Shown here: in pieces, positions 37,024 through 45,554 of the stretch
How the letters are laid out: the number at the start of each line of letters is the position of its first letter
How positions within the stretch are numbered: position 1 is the stretch's first letter
NCBI RefSeq assembly: GCF_000316035.1
Contig: NZ_ANHX01000007.1
Location: 62,001 to 126,000 of the forward strand
DNA from: Paenibacillus sp. PAMC 26794
Lineage (GTDB): Bacteria > Bacillota > Bacilli > Paenibacillales > Paenibacillaceae
DNA length: 64,000 nucleotides
Reading direction: 5' to 3'
Program-made: the position numbers and the translations under genes
Notes under the pieces: generated by a model
Database searches by the model: none
What the model saw: the letters and a program-made list of their open reading frames with translations, nothing else
What the model was told of the DNA's origin: nothing

Positions 37024-38997
37024 ATGCAATTAGACGAACAGATGAAATGCTGGAATCATGCCGCTGTTAAGGTTCTGGATATACGCCGAATCGTTATGGA
37101 GGCAGGGGCACAACTGAGTTCCTACACACTTCCGGCAAATGGTTTTATATATACGATTCGAGGATCGGGTGTGCTTCAGTTAGATGGACAAACATACAAG
37201 GCAGAGCGGTTCTACATGCTTCATGGGGCCAAAGGATCTTCACTGGATATACAAACCAACGAAGATTTCGAATATATTCTGCTCTATTACAGAGCATTTC
37301 TTGCCTTTCCTGGTTATCGTAAAAAGTGGTTATTGGCACAGCCGGAAGTTACACCATTCTCTTTGCAATATGGATTTGCACCGAGTAGTCCGCTGGGGCT
37401 GTTACGTTACCTTGATGAGCTCGAGGGTGCATGGATACAATCTGGCAGTTTGGATCTGCTTCATACAAAAAGTTTATTTTACCAATTCATTCATGAAATG
37501 ATGGTTCAGTTGGAAGAGCAGGAGATCAAAACAGAGCTTGCTGACCCGGTGAAACAAACACTTCGTTATATACAGAATCATTATAGGGAACAGGTCACGC
37601 TTGATTTCCTGGCTGAACAGTTCAACTACAGCTCCCGACATTTATCCATGCAATTCAAACGACAGACGGGTTACAGTCCTATTGATTATTTAATTCAGAC
37701 TCGAATCGCTAAGGCTCGCAATCTGCTTTTGCGATCTGATGCAACGCTGAGTGAAATTGCAGCAGAAGTAGGATATTCGGATGTGTATTATTTTAGTCGT
37801 ATCTTCAAAAAACATGTGGGGATATCTCCGATACAGTATCAACGAAAGATAAGAGAAGAAGTGAGAACAGAGGATCGTCCATTGGTAATCTCTGAATCGT
37901 CCATTGGCCGAAGATGGAAGTCGGGATATATTGATTATGATAATCATTATCAATATATAGACGGAGGGTCTACACTAATGAAAAGAAGAAAAACAAGTTC
38001 CAGTATGATTATGGTTGCATTATTGAGCATAACGATGCTCCTCGCAGCCTGCTCTTCAGGTACAGCAACAACACCAGCAGCTGGCGAAGGAACGGGTGCC
38101 AGTTCCAATAACAGCAGTACGGCAGTGTCCACGGACGCGGGAAGTCAGACGAACAAAGACAATGAAACACGTACGGTCTCAACAGTTAAGGGTGACGTAG
38201 TTGTTCCAGCTAATCCGAAACGGGTTGTTGTATTGTATCTCCAGGGGGATGTCGTCGCACTTGGAGTTAAGCCAATCGCTACCTCAGATGTATATGACGG
38301 AGCTGCATACAAGAGTGAGCTAGAGGGTGTAAACGCATTGGGGACCTGGTTTGAACCGAATCCTGAAGCTGTCATTGATCTTGATCCAGATCTGATCATT
38401 GTTCCTTCAGAAGAGACGTATACGTTATTAAAAGATATTGCACCTACGGTATATATTCCGTATGAGAAACTGACTACAGAAGAGAGACTTCATGATATAG
38501 CAAGTATCTTTGGCAAAGAGAAGGAAGCCGAGACGTTAATCACCAATCTCAACAATAAAGTCGAAGAGAGTAAGAAATCTCTTGCAGATGCAGGCATACT
38601 GGACAAAACAATCTCCATTGTGGAGGGCGGTTTGAAAGGTATGGTTATTGTAGAGAGCAAACAATTTGGCCGTGGATCTCAGGCGGTATATGAGTACTTG
38701 GGAATGAAAGCACCTGAAGTCGTACAGAAAAAAATCGACGTGGTTTCGGACGCGGCTGGCTCTACGATCTCCATGGAAGTCCTTCCTGAATATATCGGAG
38801 ACTATGTGTTTCGCTCGGTATATGAAGGGGCAGATAACTTGACAGATAATCCAATATGGAGCAGTATCCCAGCGATCAAGGAAGGTCGTCTGATTGAGAT
38901 TGATTTCGATTTCTTCTATTATTCGGATATCTATTCAATTAATAAACAACTTGATTTTGTCGTTGAAAAGCTGATGGCGGCTCCAAGAGCGCAATAG
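37024..38997 (+). CDS. AraC-family regulator fused in frame to siderophore-binding lipoprotein (paralogue 2)
   Basis: 657 aa with the same plan as paralogue 1: AraC cupin (residues 1-110), double helix-turn-helix (about 175-280; VTLDFLAEQFNYSSRHLSMQ, LSEIAAEVGYSDVYYFSRIF), a Fur-box-encoded linker (YDNHYQY), then from residue 319 a lipoprotein signal with LLAAC and a siderophore-binding domain (DETRTVSTV-type opening; VIDLDPDLIIVPS). The two paralogues are clearly related throughout. The frame is again open across the operator, ribosome site and start. Ligand and target genes unknown. Confidence 0.75.
   Translation: MQLDEQMKCWNHAAVKVLDIRRIVMEAGAQLSSYTLPANGFIYTIRGSGVLQLDGQTYKAERFYMLHGAKGSSLDIQTNEDFEYILLYYRAFLAFPGYRKKWLLAQPEVTPFSLQYGFAPSSPLGLLRYLDELEGAWIQSGSLDLLHTKSLFYQFIHEMMVQLEEQEIKTELADPVKQTLRYIQNHYREQVTLDFLAEQFNYSSRHLSMQFKRQTGYSPIDYLIQTRIAKARNLLLRSDATLSEIAAEVGYSDVYYFSRIFKKHVGISPIQYQRKIREEVRTEDRPLVISESSIGRRWKSGYIDYDNHYQYIDGGSTLMKRRKTSSSMIMVALLSITMLLAACSSGTATTPAAGEGTGASSNNSSTAVSTDAGSQTNKDNETRTVSTVKGDVVVPANPKRVVVLYLQGDVVALGVKPIATSDVYDGAAYKSELEGVNALGTWFEPNPEAVIDLDPDLIIVPSEETYTLLKDIAPTVYIPYEKLTTEERLHDIASIFGKEKEAETLITNLNNKVEESKKSLADAGILDKTISIVEGGLKGMVIVESKQFGRGSQAVYEYLGMKAPEVVQKKIDVVSDAAGSTISMEVLPEYIGDYVFRSVYEGADNLTDNPIWSSIPAIKEGRLIEIDFDFFYYSDIYSINKQLDFVVEKLMAAPRAQ
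37938..37952 (+). promoter_or_regulatory. Perfect Fur box and promoter inside the second fused ORF
   Basis: TGATAATCATTATCA lies exactly in the 17-base spacer between TTGATT (37931-37936) and TATATA (37954), a plausible sigma-A promoter under Fur control. CGGAGGG and the in-frame ATG at 37978 follow. Confidence 0.85.
37978..38997 (+). CDS. Nested start: siderophore-binding lipoprotein alone (paralogue 2)
   Basis: 339 aa from the in-frame ATG 11 bases after GGAGGG. Signal peptide MKRRKTSSSMIMVALLSITM with lipobox LLAAC, Ser/Asn/Thr tether, then an Fe-siderophore-type binding domain. Own Fur-overlapped promoter supports independent expression. No fecCD-like permease nearby. Confidence 0.7.
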   Translation: MKRRKTSSSMIMVALLSITMLLAACSSGTATTPAAGEGTGASSNNSSTAVSTDAGSQTNKDNETRTVSTVKGDVVVPANPKRVVVLYLQGDVVALGVKPIATSDVYDGAAYKSELEGVNALGTWFEPNPEAVIDLDPDLIIVPSEETYTLLKDIAPTVYIPYEKLTTEERLHDIASIFGKEKEAETLITNLNNKVEESKKSLADAGILDKTISIVEGGLKGMVIVESKQFGRGSQAVYEYLGMKAPEVVQKKIDVVSDAAGSTISMEVLPEYIGDYVFRSVYEGADNLTDNPIWSSIPAIKEGRLIEIDFDFFYYSDIYSINKQLDFVVEKLMAAPRAQ

Positions 38998-39092
38998 TAA
39001 AGAGCGGATTTGTTCGTAGAATTTTTGTACAAGAAATGTTTGTTTTTTAGCCATTGTATTTTGATAAGATTACCATTACACTAGGATTTAAG

Positions 39093-39113
39093 TGATAATG
39101 ATAATCGATATCA
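39093..39113 (+). promoter_or_regulatory. Overlapping Fur-box-like sites before the flavoprotein gene
   Basis: Two overlapping copies of TGATAAT (starting 39093 and 39099) each run into a partly matching right half, about two mismatches per 15-base site. The gene start is 44 bases downstream. Confidence 0.6.
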
Positions 39114-39156
39114 AATACTCGATGTTCTGGATCGAATTAACGGAGGTATTTTTAAT

Positions 39157-40194
39157 ATGAATCAGCAGTTGGAACTTTATGATGTAACCATTATCGGCGG
39201 TGGCCCTGCGGGCATGTACTCTGCCTTTTATAGCGGCATGCGGGATATGAAGACCAAGTTGATTGAGGCACGTGACAGATTGGGAGGTCGCATGCTCTTT
39301 TATCCGGAGAAAATGATCTGGGATGTCGGGGGTGTGACGCCAATTCTGTGTGAAGATCTGATCAAACAATTGGAAGAACAGGCAAGGACTTTTGAGCCAA
39401 CCCTCGTATTTGAACAACAGATCGAAGGATTCGAGCGTCAACCTGATGGCACGATTCTGTTAACTTCTGCAACAGGTGAACAACACTGGACACGTACCGT
39501 CATTATGGCAATCGGATATGGTATATATAAAATGGCCAAGCTGGAGCTTGAAGGTGCAGACCGCTATGAGGTTAGCAATCTGCACTATACCGTGCAGGAA
39601 CTAGAGCCATTCCGTGGTAAACGCGTGTTGATCTCGGGTGGAGGCGACTCTGCTGTAGACTGGGCGAATGAACTGGAAGCACTGGCAGAGCAAGTTACGG
39701 TTGTGCATCGTCGTGACCGCTTTGGCGGGTTGGAGCGTAATGTACTGCGTATGAGAGAATCCTCTGTAGATGTCCGTACACCATATGCGGTAGAGACACT
39801 GCATAGTATGAGTGGTGATGTGATTGAACAGGTGACCATCTCACACGTGGACACTGGTGAAACTGAACTGCTTGAAGTCGATGCTGTCATTGTAAACCAT
39901 GGCATGAAGAGTGACTTTGGTCCAATCCGGGATTGGGGACTTGATCTTGGCGAATGGCATGTCACTACAACGGAGAGATTGCAAACCAATATTCCTGGTG
40001 TTTTTGCCGCAGGTGATTTTGTAGATTATGGTAGCAAACTGTACCTGATTGCTGGTACTTTCACTGATGCAGCCCTCGCGGTAAACAGTGCGAAGCTTTA
40101 CATGGACCCTGAAGCGGAGAAAGTGGCTTATGTTTCTTCCCATAACAGTCGCTTTAAGGAGAAAAATAAAGCTCTTGGCGTTGTAGAAGAATAA
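39157..40194 (+). CDS. Ferredoxin--NADP reductase-type flavoprotein
   Basis: 345 aa. N-terminal FAD motif [22 protein letters not shown](P)-binding motif [16 protein letters not shown], and C-terminal [14 protein letters not shown]. Length and pattern fit the thioredoxin-reductase-like ferredoxin/flavodoxin NADP reductases of Bacillota (YumC type); there is no CxxC redox pair, so it is not a thioredoxin reductase. Fur-like sites upstream and the siderophore genes before it suggest a role in iron stress, perhaps supplying electrons for siderophore-iron release. AGGAGG-like ACGGAGG ribosome site. Confidence 0.85.
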   Translation: MNQQLELYDVTIIGGGPAGMYSAFYSGMRDMKTKLIEARDRLGGRMLFYPEKMIWDVGGVTPILCEDLIKQLEEQARTFEPTLVFEQQIEGFERQPDGTILLTSATGEQHWTRTVIMAIGYGIYKMAKLELEGADRYEVSNLHYTVQELEPFRGKRVLISGGGDSAVDWANELEALAEQVTVVHRRDRFGGLERNVLRMRESSVDVRTPYAVETLHSMSGDVIEQVTISHVDTGETELLEVDAVIVNHGMKSDFGPIRDWGLDLGEWHVTTTERLQTNIPGVFAAGDFVDYGSKLYLIAGTFTDAALAVNSAKLYMDPEAEKVAYVSSHNSRFKEKNKALGVVEE

Positions 40195-40216
40195 AGGTAT
40201 GCATTTGCATACGATT

Positions 40217-40255
40217 AAGATGACTTTGGGTTCATTCCGAAGTCATCTTTTTTTG
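40217..40255 (+). terminator. Terminator after the flavoprotein gene
   Basis: AAGATGACTTTGGG and CCGAAGTCATCTTTTTTT form a stem with a seven-T run. Confidence 0.85.
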
Positions 40256-40400
40256 CATAAAATGGGTATTGTAAAGGCATAATTTCACCAGACACAACGG
40301 CTATCGAATTGAATATACACTACCAAATGTCTATAATTAGCCTGAGAAACATTAGAATAACATCAAGATACAATAACTAGATCAGAGTGGAGTGCAGCGT

Positions 40401-41051
40401 ATGAAAAAGGGGTCACAGCCACAACGAGGTTTCACCTTCATCCAGCGGTGGTTCAAACGATCTGATAAAAAAAAGATCAAATGGTCTGAAATGTATCTCG
40501 CACTTGCTGGTGCGCTTCATCGCTTGTTGGTTGAAGGGCGGCGTGAACGTTCAGCAGCCAAACGGCTGCATCAGGACTTACCTATTAACGCGTTGGGCGA
40601 AATGAAGCTAGAGCCAGGGGATATTGTGTACACGCCAAGCTCGGAATCTACGTATTACGCCGGGCATATGGGCATTATTGGTCTCGACGGCAAGGTGTAT
40701 CATGTGCACCCTTATGGGCCTGTATTTGCTGATTCATTAGAGTGGTATCTCACGCGGTTTTATGAAGGAGATCGCTTCATTGTATTCCGTTCCAGATTGA
40801 ATGAGGCAGGAATGAAAGCAGCCGGGTGGGTACATGACCATTACAAGCAGGTGAAATTCTACCGTTTGCAGACCAATCTGCGCAGTATTGAGCGCAATTA
40901 CTGCTCTAAGTTTATATATCAGGCCTATCAGTTCACATCGGGACTGGATCTGTGGAGTCGCAAATTTACCCGAATGAATCAGGGTTATATCTATCCATTT
41001 CGAATTGAGCGCTCATCAGAGCTGGACGTTCTGGGAACTTTTTATAAATAA
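40401..41051 (+). CDS. YiiX/NlpC-P60-like cysteine hydrolase
   Basis: 216 aa from the ATG nine bases after GTGGAG. Permuted NlpC/P60-like fold: LEPGDIVYTPSS, YYAGHMGIIGLDGKVYHVHP with the catalytic histidine, and ERNYCSKFIYQAY with the probable catalytic cysteine. YiiX-like proteins are thought to act on amide or lipid substrates. No signal peptide; the N-terminus is basic. Single gene with its own terminator. Confidence 0.75.
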   Translation: MKKGSQPQRGFTFIQRWFKRSDKKKIKWSEMYLALAGALHRLLVEGRRERSAAKRLHQDLPINALGEMKLEPGDIVYTPSSESTYYAGHMGIIGLDGKVYHVHPYGPVFADSLEWYLTRFYEGDRFIVFRSRLNEAGMKAAGWVHDHYKQVKFYRLQTNLRSIERNYCSKFIYQAYQFTSGLDLWSRKFTRMNQGYIYPFRIERSSELDVLGTFYK

Positions 41052-41057
41052 GGCTGG

Positions 41058-41118
41058 AACCGACTAAAATACTGTTCTTCCGAAAATAAGGAGAGCAGGT
41101 TCTGTCGGTTTTTTTTAT
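41058..41118 (+). terminator. Terminator after the YiiX-like gene
   Basis: Outer stem AACCGAC with GTCGGTT, inner stem CTGTTCTTCC with GGAGAGCAG, then eight T. Confidence 0.8.
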
Positions 41119-41280
41119 ATGTGTAGAGATTAAAAACAGGAAAAACGCTCAAAACGTCGAATAGATTATGAGATAGGCACGCACAACTTGGAATCGTATA
41201 CATAAAAAAAGGCGAGATGATTTTTAGCCCAGAGCAAAAAAATGACTACGAAGTAGACGAAAAAGAAAGAGTGAAGCGAG

Positions 41281-41496
41281 ATGAAATGGCCGGGCTTCTT
41301 ACAACGATTCCGACCGAACAAAAACGTGGTTAAGTTATCGGACTATATCCCAAAAAAGGAAAGGAGGCACTACTGTTCCATATGCAAGAAAAACGTTAAA
41401 TCGGTCGTGCATTATGCGGCCCCACAGGGAAATGTTTCAGGTGTATGCAGTTCTTGTAAGTCTTTGGCGGATGAACGTGGAATGTTTCCCATTTAA
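41281..41496 (+). CDS. Small zinc-ribbon protein
   Basis: 71 aa, basic N-terminus, then CSICKKNVKSVVHYAAPQGN and CSSC, a four-cysteine zinc ribbon. No other feature. GAAGCGAG upstream is a weak ribosome site. Function unknown; the next gene also carries a cysteine ribbon. Confidence 0.55.
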   Translation: MKWPGFLQRFRPNKNVVKLSDYIPKKERRHYCSICKKNVKSVVHYAAPQGNVSGVCSSCKSLADERGMFPI

Positions 41497-41585
41497 TAAG
41501 AAGAGATGCGCTCAGGAAATAAGAATTTTTTGATTTATGCGCGTTTTTGTAGTACATTAGCAAATGTATTCGAAGGAGGATTCTA

Positions 41586-42062
41586 ATGTACTCAGGTAGA
41601 CAAGACGATACTTTATACATCATGACCTACACCTTAAACAGCGGTATCAAGGGTACGGTTCCACTGTCTAATAAGCAGATTATTGAGTGGCTGGATTGCT
41701 ACAGAAATGAGAAGCGCTTCGTGACCGAAATCGGCAAGGAGTTTTTTGGATTGAATGCAGGATTGGTAGCAGACTTCAAGGTTCAAAATCATTTATCGGA
41801 TTATCAGCAGACCATTATGCCTACACAGCAGCAGGATAACCTGGAACGCTTGTCCAGTGCTTATAAATCAACCGAGTTATTAATGAAGATTGATTGTAAA
41901 TGTGGCACGGCTTATGTGACGGAATCCCCATACAAGCGCACAAAATGGTACTGTACAAAGTGTAAAGAGATTGTATTTTTGGATGCCAAAAAAGGAATGG
42001 TGGAAACGTCGCGTGGTGACGCTTACTACATGACCAACAAATATTTTGTTTCCCGGGACTAG
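41586..42062 (+). CDS. Hypothetical protein with C-terminal zinc ribbon
   Basis: 158 aa. Residues 1-90 are helical with no known motif; residues about 103-135 carry CKCG and CTKC, a probable zinc ribbon. GAAGGAGG sits ten bases before the ATG, so it is well translated. Not recognised; a terminator follows. Confidence 0.65.
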   Translation: MYSGRQDDTLYIMTYTLNSGIKGTVPLSNKQIIEWLDCYRNEKRFVTEIGKEFFGLNAGLVADFKVQNHLSDYQQTIMPTQQQDNLERLSSAYKSTELLMKIDCKCGTAYVTESPYKRTKWYCTKCKEIVFLDAKKGMVETSRGDAYYMTNKYFVSRD

Positions 42063-42078
42063 CGGGAAGTGACTCTGG

Positions 42079-42106
42079 AAGCATCGCTGCGAAGCGGTGC
42101 TTTTTT
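42079..42106 (+). terminator. Terminator after the zinc-ribbon gene
   Basis: AAGCATCGCT, loop GCGA, AGCGGTGCTT, then TTTT. Confidence 0.8.
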
Positions 42107-42129
42107 GTGCGAATGTTTGCTCTATAACA

Positions 42130-42153
42130 AAAAAAGCCCCAAGGGGCCTTTTT
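42130..42153 (-). terminator. Terminator of tdk
   Basis: On the minus strand AAAAAGGCCCC pairs with GGGGCTTTTT plus a T-run, 27 bases past the tdk stop. The A/T runs on both sides make it bidirectional. Confidence 0.75.
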
Positions 42154-42179
42154 GGAAGATATCTAAGATCTTTTAGGAA

Positions 42180-42779
42180 TTATGATGAGCATTCAACTTT
42201 GTGAGGAGGAATGAAGCAGCAACGACAGCGTGGCTCGTAAGCTTCTGAATCGCCAATCATGACAACCGGACCCAAGGTAACAGGCTCCCCATTGACGATA
42301 CGTTGCGTAAAGGCTGCATCCGGGCTGCCACATACCGCGCAGAAAGCCGAGAGTTTCTCAATGTCATCTGCCATGGCAAGCAAACCACCGACATATCCGA
42401 ATTCCTTACCACGGTAATCCATATTAAGTCCGTCCACAATGACATGTTTGCCACAATACGCTAACTCCGAGACAAGTTCCATAATGGCACTGCTGAAAAA
42501 TTGTACTTCATCAAATGCAACAACATCAGCATCTATGGTTTGGTTCAAGATCATTTCTACGGATTCCGGGGTTAATTGCCGGGGGATGGAATGGGCAGGG
42601 AGTCGATAACCAATTCGGCTTACGATCTCGTCCTGGGCAAACCGATTATCCTCGGCTGGTTTGTAGGCCACAACCTTTTTACGGCCAAATTGTATTAATT
42701 TCTGACAACGGCGAATGAGTTCACCGGATTTTTCACTGAACATGGGTCCAGTAATTACGGTAATACGTCCTGTTTGCAC
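42180..42779 (-). CDS. tdk: Thymidine kinase (type II) with altered P-loop
   Basis: 199 aa from the GTG that follows GAGAGGAG by ten bases. Phosphorylates thymidine for salvage. P-loop region reads ITGPMFSEKSGELIRRCQ where relatives have SGKSEEL: the glycine before the lysine is Glu, and the later Glu is Gly. Catalytic Glu in AFDEVQFF, lasso region with zinc cysteines FCAVCG and RCRCC are intact. Function may be changed; see findings. Confidence 0.85.
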   Translation of the reverse strand: MQTGRITVITGPMFSEKSGELIRRCQKLIQFGRKKVVAYKPAEDNRFAQDEIVSRIGYRLPAHSIPRQLTPESVEMILNQTIDADVVAFDEVQFFSSAIMELVSELAYCGKHVIVDGLNMDYRGKEFGYVGGLLAMADDIEKLSAFCAVCGSPDAAFTQRIVNGEPVTLGPVVMIGDSEAYEPRCRCCFIPPHKVECSS

Positions 42780-42955
42780 GGTGCTGCTACTCCTCTCACA
42801 TACGGGATTCAACAAAAAAAGCGACCTTTACAGAGTACCACAAAATCTTTGGAAAGAGCCAGAACTAATCTGCGCAGCTTTGTGTTACTATATGGATTGT
42901 TAAGGTATTGGTTACGGCAGCTAGTTAACAGGAGTTGTGAAAAGAGGTGTTTAGT

Positions 42956-43168
42956 ATGAGTGAAGCATTAACATCACTTCAAGAGCGATATGAAAGCCTG
43001 AAAGAGCAGGCATCCCTGGATGAAGCGGCGCAGTCGTTATTTGCAGAACTGTTCGCAGAAGCGGAGAGACTGCAGGCAAGTAACCTTGCCTTGCGTAGAA
43101 CGATCTTGAAGTCTTCTTCCAAAGAATCGCGTATGTCTACCAAACTGCGGGATGCCTTATACGAATGA
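42956..43168 (+). CDS. Small helical protein, unknown
   Basis: 70 aa, all-helical and acidic then basic (LTSLQERYESLKEQASLDEA ... LRRTILKSSSKESRM). AGAGGTG lies six bases before the ATG. No family recognised. Confidence 0.55.
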   Translation: MSEALTSLQERYESLKEQASLDEAAQSLFAELFAEAERLQASNLALRRTILKSSSKESRMSTKLRDALYE

Positions 43169-43176
43169 CCCGGAGA

Positions 43177-43524
43177 TTACTCCGGGTCCTCTTCTGTCTT
43201 TAATTTGCGAGGGAATAGAATACCTGCTGTAATTCGGGCAATCATGGCAAAGGTGAGACCAATGCCTGCAAACATGTAGATTACGGTAAAGGCTTTGCTG
43301 AATCCGGTGGTTGGCACAAATTCAGGATGTCCCACCGTAGTCAGAGTAACCGCACAGAAGTATAACGCATCGATCCAGTGCAGACCTTCAACACGAGTGT
43401 AAAATAAAGTGCCTGACAGCAACGTTGCTGCCGTTAATGTAAACAAAGCCAGAAACTTGGGGTCTTTGAACGCATGGAAAATGCCTTTGAGCAATCGTTG
43501 TAACGTGATTAGAAATGATACCAT
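43177..43524 (-). CDS. Two-TM potassium-channel-like protein
   Basis: 115 aa. Two membrane helices (about residues 26-43 and 78-100) and a pore helix with filter VTLTTVGHPEFVPTTGFSKAF. Pore-domain fold of small bacterial ion channels, but the canonical TVGYGD is TVGHPE. No RCK or other cytoplasmic domain; a short charged tail ends the protein. Ion selectivity is uncertain. Confidence 0.75.
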   Translation of the reverse strand: MVSFLITLQRLLKGIFHAFKDPKFLALFTLTAATLLSGTLFYTRVEGLHWIDALYFCAVTLTTVGHPEFVPTTGFSKAFTVIYMFAGIGLTFAMIARITAGILFPRKLKTEEDPE

Positions 43525-43573
43525 GATGAACCATCCTGTCTATGTAAAGTAGGCGGTGTGTTGTATAAACACA

Positions 43574-43606
43574 CAAAAAGCCCGGACTCATGGAGTCCTT
43601 CCGGGC
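43574..43606 (-). terminator. Terminator overlapping the 3' end of the DUF2627 gene
   Basis: On the minus strand GCCCGGAAGGACTC and GAGTCCGGGC form a hairpin followed by TTTTTG; the stop codon at 43588 is inside it. Confidence 0.7.
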
Positions 43607-43899
43607 GTCTCTGCTTTTTCAGGTACACTTTTGGACCGGAAACGGGGACCTACATAATTACGCTTGCGGTCACGGAACAGGATCCAGCCTCCCAGAAAAC
43701 TCATACCTGCGGCAAAAAGGACAAGTCCACCGCCAAAGGAAAGCCACTGGAACCCTGGTGAAATCAGTTCGTTCCCGTGCTCGGCATAATATAGGAACAG
43801 GGCATCTTTCATCATCAGAAAACCCTTCATTGCCATTAAACCGGGAATGACCAGAACAACAATCGCCAAAAATCGCGCAAAGACCAATCTTGTATTCAT
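43588..43899 (-). CDS. yqzF: DUF2627 membrane protein (YqzF)
   Basis: 103 aa from the second of two close ATGs, ten bases after GAAAGGG. Two membrane helices; family pattern RFLAIVVLVIPGLMAMKGFL and GWILFRDRKRNYVGPRF. Same family and neighbourhood as B. subtilis yqzF near the bkd operon. Function unknown. Confidence 0.85.
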   Translation of the reverse strand: MNTRLVFARFLAIVVLVIPGLMAMKGFLMMKDALFLYYAEHGNELISPGFQWLSFGGGLVLFAAGMSFLGGWILFRDRKRNYVGPRFRSKSVPEKAETPGRTP

Positions 43900-44129
43900 G
43901 AGCATTATACCCTTTCTGCCAAAGTCGACATTAAATAAAGGTTACGCTTACAGATCATACCTGTTTCCATCATAGCTTGGAATGCATGGGCTGTCCATGT
44001 GTGATTGCTTCAAACTTTGAGTTGACCGCTCAAGGAGAGTACAATGGCATATAGAGGGTATAAGCTAAACCATGATTCAAGCCATCATAAATTATATCGA
44101 AATTTGATTCATAGAGGAGAGCATGAGAG

Positions 44130-45554
44130 ATGCCAATTACATGTGATGTTGCAATTCTTGGAGGAGGGACCGGTGGATATGTAGCCGCGATCCGGGCTGC
44201 ACAGCTGGGAAAACAGGTCGTTATCATTGAAAAGGACAAGCTTGGCGGTACCTGTCTGCATCGTGGCTGTATCCCGAGTAAGGCTTTGCTGAAAAGTGCG
44301 GAAGTATACGCCGAGATCCAGGAGAGCGAGACGTATGGTATCGAGACAGCTGGAGCTACACTTGTATTTCCCAAAGTACAGGCGCGCAAGGATGCAATTG
44401 TCGAACAGCTCCATCAGGGCGTTCAATATTTGATGAAAAAAAATAAAATCCAGGTTGTACACGCGAAAGGTCGCGTCATCGGACCATCCATCTTCTCACC
44501 GCAGAGCGGAGCAGTCGCTGTGGAGTTTGAAGATGGAGAGATGGATACGGTAGTTCCAACCAATCTCATCATTGCCACTGGTTCCCGTCCACGTGTGCTG
44601 CCAGGCCTGGAACCGGATGGAAAATTCATAATGAGTAGCGACGAAGCCCTGCGTATGGATGAACTTCCTGCATCACTCATCATTGTCGGTGGGGGTGTGA
44701 TTGGACTGGAGTGGGCATCCATGCTGAATGACTTTGGCGTAGACATCACAGTAGTAGAAGCAGCTGCTCATGTGTTGCCTGCCGAGGATGAGGATGTTGC
44801 CAGAGAAATGCAGCGATTGCTCGGCAAACGAGGTGTTCGTTTCCTGACAGGTGCCACCGTTCTAACGGAAACATATAGCACGGATCAAGAGGGCATCCAG
44901 ATTGATGTGCAGCTTGGTGAAGATAAGCAGGAAACGCTGAGAGCGGAGAAAATGCTCGTGTCGGTTGGACGTCAAGCTAATGTCGAAAATATCGGACTCG
45001 AAAATACAGATATCAAACTGGAGCGTGGGTTCATCGCTGTGAACAAACAGTTACAGACCGGTGAAGGTCACATCTACGCCATTGGTGACTGCATTGGCGG
45101 TTTGCAGCTTGCACATGCCGCAAGTCATGAAGGTATTCTCGCTGTCGATCATCTGGCGGGCGAAACGGTACATGCCGTAGAATCCCACCGCATCCCGCGC
45201 TGTGTGTACACACGTCCGGAAGCAGCAAGCATCGGATTCACCGAGCGTGAAGCCAAAGAACGTGGCTATGACATTAAAACAGGGAAGTTCCCATTTTCGG
45301 CCATTGGAAAATCGCTTATTCACGGAAGTCGGGATGGATTCGTGAAGGTGATCGCAGATGCCAAGACGAATGATATATTGGGGGTACATATGATTGGCAC
45401 CCATGTGACGGAATTAATCGCTGAGGCTTCTCTGGCTCAGATGCTGGATGCCACACCTTGGGAAGTCGGACAAACCATTCATCCGCACCCTTCTCTGTCG
45501 GAAATTATGGGTGAAGCCATGTTGGCGGTCGATGGAAAGGCCATTGGGATGTAA
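44130..45554 (+). CDS. lpdV: Dihydrolipoyl dehydrogenase (E3) of the bkd complex
   Basis: 474 aa. Reoxidises dihydrolipoyl groups with NAD. FAD motif AILGGGTGGYVAAIRAAQLG, redox disulfide GGTCLHRGCIPSKALLKS, NAD motif IIVGGGVIGLEWASML, and C-terminal catalytic HPHPSLSE. First gene of the branched-chain 2-oxoacid dehydrogenase cluster; 139 bases precede the E1 gene. The upstream region shows no clear sigma-54 promoter. Confidence 0.93.
   Translation: MPITCDVAILGGGTGGYVAAIRAAQLGKQVVIIEKDKLGGTCLHRGCIPSKALLKSAEVYAEIQESETYGIETAGATLVFPKVQARKDAIVEQLHQGVQYLMKKNKIQVVHAKGRVIGPSIFSPQSGAVAVEFEDGEMDTVVPTNLIIATGSRPRVLPGLEPDGKFIMSSDEALRMDELPASLIIVGGGVIGLEWASMLNDFGVDITVVEAAAHVLPAEDEDVAREMQRLLGKRGVRFLTGATVLTETYSTDQEGIQIDVQLGEDKQETLRAEKMLVSVGRQANVENIGLENTDIKLERGFIAVNKQLQTGEGHIYAIGDCIGGLQLAHAASHEGILAVDHLAGETVHAVESHRIPRCVYTRPEAASIGFTEREAKERGYDIKTGKFPFSAIGKSLIHGSRDGFVKVIADAKTNDILGVHMIGTHVTELIAEASLAQMLDATPWEVGQTIHPHPSLSEIMGEAMLAVDGKAIGM

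Noticed and set aside
36879..37070. ORF starting MIMKIIIIYNKR between the two AraC fusions
   Set aside because: Begins inside the Fur box and overlaps the next gene's start in another frame; AT-rich chance frame.
43906..44129. Sigma-54 promoter before the bkd cluster, as in B. subtilis
   Set aside because: No GG-N10-GC type -24/-12 pair with good match was found upstream of lpdV.
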